10,412 bases of DNA. Source: Frankia sp. GTDB lineage: Bacteria > Actinomycetota > Actinomycetes > Frankiales > Frankiaceae. The notes beneath the pieces were generated by a model. The model saw nothing but the letters and a program-made list of their open reading frames with translations, was not told the DNA's origin and searched no databases. The number at the start of each line of letters is the position of its first letter. Position 1 is the first letter of the stretch. Made by a program: the position numbers and the translations under genes. The DNA lies in NCBI GenBank assembly GCA_019689615.1, contig JADGHD010000125.1, positions 1 to 10,412 of the forward strand, in the 5' to 3' direction. Positions 6,830-10,412 of the stretch are shown one piece after another.

Positions 6830-6835
6830 TACTGT
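6830..6835 (+). promoter_or_regulatory. Candidate -10 element for a leaderless acyltransferase transcript
   Basis: TACTGT fits the actinobacterial -10 consensus TANNNT and ends six bases before the GTG at 6842, which is the spacing expected if transcription begins on the start codon itself. No ribosome site is present, which agrees with a leaderless mRNA. I cannot see a convincing -35. The surrounding 6722-6841 is the divergent control region of the locus, and I found no clear -10 for the leftward arm in it. Confidence 0.5.
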
Positions 6836-6841
6836 CTAGAT

Positions 6842-7516
6842 GTGGGTGCGTTCAGGAGCGATCTACGCGAGTACGTCCAGCATGTCCGGACGCTGTACCC
6901 GGCGCGGGAGACCTCGGCGCGTGCCTTCGTCTCCGGCCTGCGCTACCCACTGGCCCACGGCAAGCCGATCTGGACCGGCTCGAGGACCGTGATCCAGGGC
7001 CACGAGCGGATCGAGTTCGCCGAGGGCGCCGTGCTTCGGGTCGGGCTCGGCGGGTTCGGCCTGTCCTCCAAGCACGACCCGTCGGTGCTCCGGGTGCACC
7101 CGGAGGGCCGGCTGCGCTGCGAGGGCGTCGTCTCGCTGCAGCGGGGCGTGCGGATCGTCGTCGACTCCGGCCTGCTGCAGCTCGGCCATGGGGTCAACGT
7201 CAACGGGTTCGCGAAGATCCTGGTGCGCGACCGGGTGTCGATCGGCCAGCACTGCACGATCTCCTGGAACACCCAGATCCTCGACAACGACTTCCACCCG
7301 ATCACGATCGACGGCGTACAGCAGCCCATGAGCGCCCCCGTGGTCATCGAGGACCACGTCTGGATCGGCACCGGCGCGATCGTGCTCAAGGGCGTGACGA
7401 TCGGCGAGGGCGCGGTCGTCGCCGCCGGCGCGATCGTGACCAGGGACGTCCCGGCGAAGGCGATCGTCGGCGGCTCCCCGGCCAAGGTGGTCGGCCACGT
7501 CGACGCCTGGAGCTAG
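6842..7516 (+). CDS. Left-handed beta-helix (hexapeptide) acyltransferase, WbbJ/Maa-like
   Basis: A 224-residue protein of the hexapeptide-repeat acyltransferase superfamily, normally trimeric, which moves an acetyl or other acyl group from CoA to a sugar hydroxyl or amine. Repeats of the [LIV]-G-x-x-x-x type run through the middle and the C-terminal half (for example VSIGQHCTI at 132-140, VWIGTGAIVLKGVTIGEGAV at 173-192). ILDNDFHP at 146-153 contains H152, the likely catalytic histidine. IVGGSPAKVVG at 208-218 is the classic cap of this family. The first 45 residues are a distinct N-terminal helical part. The GTG start has no ribosome site but sits at the right distance from a -10 element. 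The gene diverges from the GT2 gene and is followed after 108 bases by the DUF2142 protein. O-acetylation of the glycan made here is the likely role. Confidence 0.9.
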   Translation: MGAFRSDLREYVQHVRTLYPARETSARAFVSGLRYPLAHGKPIWTGSRTVIQGHERIEFAEGAVLRVGLGGFGLSSKHDPSVLRVHPEGRLRCEGVVSLQRGVRIVVDSGLLQLGHGVNVNGFAKILVRDRVSIGQHCTISWNTQILDNDFHPITIDGVQQPMSAPVVIEDHVWIGTGAIVLKGVTIGEGAVVAAGAIVTRDVPAKAIVGGSPAKVVGHVDAWS

Positions 7517-7522
7517 GCCGGA

Positions 7523-7596
7523 CCTGCAATCCAGGGCCAGGCGTCACAGGTCGGCCGGAGATTCTGGCCCGAGCGGCGGGGTCCTAGGATTGCAGG
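7523..7596 (+). repeat. Nested inverted repeat in the acyltransferase-DUF2142 gap
   Basis: CCTGCAATCC (7523-7532) is perfectly matched by GGATTGCAGG (7587-7596). Two bases further in, GGGCCAG (7534-7540) is matched by CTGGCCC (7564-7570). The left arms are almost continuous, while the right arms are separated by 16 bases, so the RNA would fold as a long stem with a one-sided internal loop and a 23-base end loop. It covers most of the gap. It may be a terminator for the acyltransferase, a cis-acting RNA for the next gene, or a pair of protein-binding half-sites. The right arm overlaps a possible -10 element. Confidence 0.7.
7585..7590 (+). promoter_or_regulatory. Candidate -10 element upstream of the DUF2142 gene
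   Basis: TAGGAT fits the TANNNT pattern and lies about 35 bases before the TTG start, leaving a short leader that includes the ribosome site. The -35 region (near TTCTGG at 7562-7567) is weak. The element overlaps the right arm of the inverted repeat, so a factor bound there would block it. Confidence 0.35.
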
Positions 7597-7609
7597 ACGT
7601 TCTGCGTCT

Positions 7610-7624
7610 GAAGGGTCGTCCTTC
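7610..7624 (+). promoter_or_regulatory. Hairpin enclosing the ribosome binding site of the DUF2142 gene
   Basis: GAAGG (7610-7614) pairs perfectly with CCTTC (7620-7624) around the loop GTCGT, and the TTG start follows directly. GAAGGG is the only Shine-Dalgarno-like sequence here and ends nine bases before TTG, so it decides the TTG over the ATG at 7637. The stem is short, so any masking of the ribosome site would be mild. Confidence 0.5.
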
Positions 7625-9592
7625 TTGTCCACCGTCATGGCCCGCTTCCGGCCGTGGCGCCTGCTCCGGCGGGTGCCGGCGGCGGTCTGGCTGATCACTG
7701 TCCTGTTCACGCTGCTACTCGCGGCCTGGTCGGCGCTGACGCCGCAGTACCACGCGCCGGACGAGCCCCACCACGTGGACGCCGTCATGCGGCTGGCCCG
7801 CGGCGAGGGCTGGCCGCCACCCGGGCACGCCACGGTGGCGCCGGAGACCGTCGGCTCGCTCGCGGCGGCGCACTACGGCAGCGCGGACGAGCCGTACCAG
7901 CTCGCGCCCGGCCCGTTCCCGGCCGACGACGCGGTCCCCCGCGACGACCGGCCGCAGTGGCGGGAGCTGCCGACCCCCGGCCAGCCGGCCGGCGAGGTGC
8001 AGCAGATGATGCAGCACCCGCCGCTGTACTACCTGATCGGCGCCGGGGTGCTGAAGCTGCTGCCCGGGGCGCCGGAGGACCTGCGCTTCGACCTGGTCAT
8101 CGGCGTGCTGCGGCTGATGAGCGTGCTGATGGTCGCGCCGCTGCCGCTGCTGGCCTGGGCGGCGGCCGACCGGCTGACCGACGGCAGCCGTGTCGCCGGC
8201 CGGGTGGCGGCCCTCGTCCCACTGGCCGTGCCGATGCTCACCCACATCGGGGCGAGCGTGAACAACGACGCCCTGGTCGTCCTGGCCGGGGGCCTGGCCA
8301 CCGTGGCGATCTGCTACGTGCTGCGCGGCGACACCTCGGTGCGCACCGCCTGCTGGCTGGGGCTGTTCGTCGGGCTGGCGATGCTGGCGAAGTCGCTCGG
8401 CGTGGTGTTCGTGCCGCTGGCGGTCCTCGCCTACCTGCTGGCCTGGCGGCGGGCCCGCCGGGCGGTGCGGACCGCCGAGGCGGCCCGATCGGGCGACGGC
8501 CCCGGCCCCGGCGGCGGACCGGCCGACACCACCCCGTTCCTGCTGTCGGACGCGACGGCCGGGGCCGGCCCGGACGGCGGCGTGCCGGACCCGGCGGCGG
8601 CACGGTTCCCGTGGCGGCCGCTGCTGGCGGGCTCGGTGCTGGCGCTGGCCGCCGGTGGCTGGTGGTTCGTCGTCAACCTCGTCCGCTACCAGGAGTTCCA
8701 GCCGGAGACGCCCGGCTTCCCGCTCGGCACCCGGCTCGACGGCTGGGGCGAGTTCCTCGACGTTCTGGTCAACGGGACGCTGCTGCGCTGGTGGGGCGAG
8801 TTCGGCTGGTTCGAGGCGAACGTGCCGGAGCTGGCGGCCCGGATCGGCACCGGGGTGGTCGCGGTGCTCGTCGCGGTCGGCATCGCCAACACCCGGGGCC
8901 GGCGGGTCGACCTGGCGCTCATGCTGTGGCCGACGATCGGCCTGTTCGGCCTGATGACCCTGCAGTCGGCGCTGAAGTTCGCCGACACCTCGCACGTCAG
9001 CGGCATCTCCGGGCGCTACCTGTTCGGCGGGCTGGCCGCGCTGGCGGCCGCGATCGGCGCTGGCGCGGCGGCGACCGGCCGGTTCGGCCGGGTCCTCCCG
9101 CCGCTGGTGCTGGCCGCGGCGATCGTCATGCAGGCGCTGGCGGTCTGGAAGCTGTTCGACAGGTGGTGGCTCGCCCCGGACGACGACCCGCTCGACGGTG
9201 TGGACGCGCTGCTGGCCTGGTCGCCGTGGCCGGAGCTGGCCGTCCAGATCACCGCGGGCCTGCTCGCCGTGACGCTGCTGGCCACCATCATCTGGTCGCT
9301 GGTCTTCGCGATCCGCCGCCCGCCCGAGGACCGGCCCGGCCGGTCGCTGACGGTGGACCGGATCACCACCGGCGACCTCGGTGACCGCGGCGGTTACGAC
9401 TGGTTCGGCACCAGGTCGGGGCAGACCGGCGGCCTGCGCCTGCCGGACTCGCCGACCGTCCCCGACCACACCGGCGGGCTGCGCCTCTCGGAGGCGCCGA
9501 CCCGCCCCGACCACACCGGCGCCCTGCCCCCCACCACCACGCTCCCCCGCCGCTCCGGTGCCCACCGCCATCGCCGGAGCGGCGGCGACTGA
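7625..9592 (+). CDS. DUF2142-type polytopic membrane protein, predicted GT-C glycosyltransferase
   Basis: A 655-residue integral membrane protein with the marks of the DUF2142 family, thought to be a GT-C-fold glycosyltransferase that takes sugars from polyprenyl-phosphate donors outside the membrane. After a first helix (about 20-38) comes PDEPHH at 45-50, the family's acidic loop motif. QHPPLYY at 130-136, SVNNDAL at 211-217, GEFGWF at 391-396 and SGRYLF at 462-467 also fit. I count about ten hydrophobic helices up to residue 563. Residues 285-328 form a Gly/Pro-rich insert between helices, and 565-655 a polar tail with two 15-residue repeats and a His/Arg-rich end. The TTG start is chosen for the GAAGGG upstream. 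It follows the acyltransferase on the same strand and could use the lipid-linked sugar made by the divergent GT2 enzyme. Confidence 0.88.
   Translation: MSTVMARFRPWRLLRRVPAAVWLITVLFTLLLAAWSALTPQYHAPDEPHHVDAVMRLARGEGWPPPGHATVAPETVGSLAAAHYGSADEPYQLAPGPFPADDAVPRDDRPQWRELPTPGQPAGEVQQMMQHPPLYYLIGAGVLKLLPGAPEDLRFDLVIGVLRLMSVLMVAPLPLLAWAAADRLTDGSRVAGRVAALVPLAVPMLTHIGASVNNDALVVLAGGLATVAICYVLRGDTSVRTACWLGLFVGLAMLAKSLGVVFVPLAVLAYLLAWRRARRAVRTAEAARSGDGPGPGGGPADTTPFLLSDATAGAGPDGGVPDPAAARFPWRPLLAGSVLALAAGGWWFVVNLVRYQEFQPETPGFPLGTRLDGWGEFLDVLVNGTLLRWWGEFGWFEANVPELAARIGTGVVAVLVAVGIANTRGRRVDLALMLWPTIGLFGLMTLQSALKFADTSHVSGISGRYLFGGLAALAAAIGAGAAATGRFGRVLPPLVLAAAIVMQALAVWKLFDRWWLAPDDDPLDGVDALLAWSPWPELAVQITAGLLAVTLLATIIWSLVFAIRRPPEDRPGRSLTVDRITTGDLGDRGGYDWFGTRSGQTGGLRLPDSPTVPDHTGGLRLSEAPTRPDHTGALPPTTTLPRRSGAHRHRRSGGD
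9425..9514 (+). repeat. Two 45-base coding repeats in the DUF2142 tail
   Basis: Codons 601-615 (TGGLRLPDSPTVPDH) and 616-630 (TGGLRLSEAPTRPDH) are tandem 15-residue copies, and a third begins as TGALPP at 631. The DNA copies have drifted at wobble positions and a few amino acids. The segment lies in the polar tail after the last helix, probably cytoplasmic or periplasmic depending on the helix count, and looks disordered. Confidence 0.85.
9547..9585 (+). terminator. Perfect 12-bp hairpin in the last codons of the DUF2142 gene
   Basis: CCGCCGCTCCGG (9547-9558) and CCGGAGCGGCGG (9574-9585) are exact reverse complements around a 15-base loop; a G-U and a G-C pair can lengthen the stem further. 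It ends five bases before the TGA. No T-tract follows. It is a good candidate for an actinobacterial terminator or an RNA 3'-end protector that overlaps the coding sequence. Both arms also encode the peptide RRSG, with different codons. Confidence 0.6.
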
Positions 9593-9610
9593 CCCCGGCA
9601 CACATCGGAA

Positions 9611-9681
9611 CTACCCGCCGTAACAGATCCGTCGCCTGACGCGCACGCCTGGCCGGCGGCAGACTGAGTCCCGTCGGGTAG
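9611..9681. repeat. Imperfect inverted repeat in the gap before the right-edge frame
   Basis: CTACCCGCCG (9611-9620) pairs with CGTCGGGTAG (9672-9681) at nine of ten positions, across about 50 bases. The 115-base gap 9593-9707 holds no gene I can see. The repeat could be paired operator half-sites for the gene starting near 9708, or it may be chance. Confidence 0.35.
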
Positions 9682-9707
9682 GGGTGCCGGCTCGGTCGGG
9701 GGGCTGG

Positions 9708-10412
9708 GTGTGCCGGAAGCGGGATCGGGAGAAGGCCCGGGCGGCCTCCCCGGGCGCGCTCTCCGGCACCGGCACCAGCGCGGCGGCCAGCGCGGCAATC
9801 GCGGACAGCCCCGCTCCGCCGCGGGCTGCAGACCCGCCGCAGACCCCAACGCCGCCGCAGACCCCAACGCCGCCGCCGGCCGCGGCAACGCCGCGGGTAG
9901 CACCGTCGGCGCAGGTGCCGGCGCGGCCGGCGGTGCCGCAGCCGGCGCCAGGCTGCGCGGGCGGCCCCGGCCAGCCCGTCGGCGCGGCCGACCAGGCCAG
10001 GTCGGCGTACGACCTGACCACCGTCATCGCCGACCCGGGCGGGCCCGCCGCCGGCCAGCACGAGCCGGCGGCCCTCGCCGCGACCGCGTCGGTCGGCACG
10101 GCGGAACCGCACGAGGCCAGCCCGGCGGCGGGCGGCCCAGCCACGCCCCCGGTGGAACCCGGCGGCCAGGACGGGCCGGCGCTGATCGCGGACGGCCCAG
10201 GCTCGGACGGCTCAGGCTCGGGCGGCCCGGGCGCGGGTGGCCCGGGCGCGGACGGCCTGGGCTCGGACGGCCTGGGCGCGGATGGCGGGCCGGCGGCCCT
10301 GGCGCGCCACCCGGCCGGCGCGGTCCCGATTCCGGTGACCGCCGGCGGCGTCGCCGGGGTGCTCGCGCTCGCCGGGGTGTCCGGGATGCCGGGCGCTGCC
10401 CACCCCACCCAC
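9708..10412 (+). CDS. Partial Pro/Ala/Gly-rich low-complexity protein, runs off the right edge
   Basis: An open frame of 235 codons with no stop before the window ends; I do not recognise it. It starts at a GTG preceded by a G-rich run (GGGGGG) at plausible spacing; GTG at 9684 is an alternative. A short basic start (CRKRDREKARAA) leads to an Ala/Pro/Thr region with two copies of QTPTPP (45-56). Next comes a less biased part around AYDLTTVIADPGG (100-112), a Gly/Asp pentapeptide repeat block (161-195), and a small hydrophobic stretch (VTAGGVAGVLALAGV, 210-224) that could begin a membrane segment. By rough hand count G/C is highest at third positions, then first, then second, the order expected of coding DNA on this strand. 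The opposite strand is also open, from 10408 to 9611, but has the wrong order and many Cys and Trp. It may be a surface or envelope protein. Confidence 0.5.
   Translation, partial: MCRKRDREKARAASPGALSGTGTSAAASAAIADSPAPPRAADPPQTPTPPQTPTPPPAAATPRVAPSAQVPARPAVPQPAPGCAGGPGQPVGAADQARSAYDLTTVIADPGGPAAGQHEPAALAATASVGTAEPHEASPAAGGPATPPVEPGGQDGPALIADGPGSDGSGSGGPGAGGPGADGLGSDGLGADGGPAALARHPAGAVPIPVTAGGVAGVLALAGVSGMPGAAHPTH
9840..9875 (+). repeat. Two exact 18-base tandem repeats (QTPTPP)
   Basis: CAGACCCCAACGCCGCCG occurs twice in a row without a mismatch, in frame with the right-edge open frame, and encodes QTPTPP twice. The absence of drift suggests a recent duplication or slippage. Confidence 0.85.
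10188..10292 (+). repeat. Seven tandem 15-base units encoding an (A/S)(D/G)GxG pentapeptide
   Basis: The unit (G/T)CGGACGGCCNGGGC recurs at 10188, 10203, 10218, 10233, 10248, 10263 and, degenerate, at 10278. In frame it encodes ADGPG, SDGSG, SGGPG, AGGPG, ADGLG, SDGLG and ADGGP. Variation is mostly in codons 2 and 4. The exact multiple-of-three period keeps the reading frame if the copy number changes. Confidence 0.85.

Noticed and set aside
7715..9601. Minus-strand open frame of about 628 codons opposite the DUF2142 gene
   Set aside because: It is a low-complexity mirror frame; the plus strand has membrane helices and DUF2142 motifs in order.
9611..10408. Minus-strand open frame of 265 codons opposite the right-edge frame
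   Set aside because: It shares the same wobble phase, so third-position GC does not separate the two, but its first and second positions have the reverse of the usual order and it is rich in Cys and Trp. I prefer the plus strand, without certainty.

Overview
This window is very GC-rich DNA with strong G/C bias at codon third positions, GTG and TTG starts, and at least one apparently leaderless gene. That points to a high-GC actinomycete. A Frankia-like organism is plausible, but the genus cannot be fixed from the sequence alone. I see no tRNA, rRNA, CRISPR array, transposase or integrase.

The window is a cell-surface glycan or glycolipid assembly locus built as two divergent arms from a control region near 6722-6841. 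The leftward (minus) arm reads, in transcription order: a GT2 polyprenyl-phosphate-sugar synthase-like transferase with two C-terminal membrane segments (5741-6721); a GT4-like transferase translationally coupled to it (4616-5740); two class I SAM-dependent methyltransferases (3617-4546 and 2782-3492); a 60-residue two-helix membrane protein with a near-perfect Shine-Dalgarno site (2566-2748); and two GT4 glycosyltransferases in tandem (1302-2477 and 131-1261). The rightward (plus) arm holds a left-handed beta-helix acyltransferase (6842-7516), a large DUF2142-type GT-C-like membrane protein (7625-9592), and a Pro/Ala/Gly-rich open frame that leaves the window at its right edge (9708-10412).

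A working model (inference): cytoplasmic GT4 enzymes build a glycan on a lipid carrier, the methyltransferases and the acyltransferase decorate it, and the GT2 enzyme makes a polyprenyl-phosphate sugar that the DUF2142 protein could use as donor outside the membrane. The final product cannot be read from the sequence; no polymerase, flippase or ABC transporter lies inside the window.

The least explained signals are non-coding. A 17-bp inverted repeat with one bulged base fills the gap between the two methyltransferases (3511-3588). A nested inverted repeat occupies the gap before the DUF2142 gene (7523-7596), followed by a small hairpin that contains that gene's ribosome binding site (7610-7624). 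A perfect 12-bp stem lies in the last codons of the DUF2142 gene (9547-9585). Peptide-level tandem repeats occur in the DUF2142 tail and in the right-edge frame, where a 15-base unit recurs seven times.
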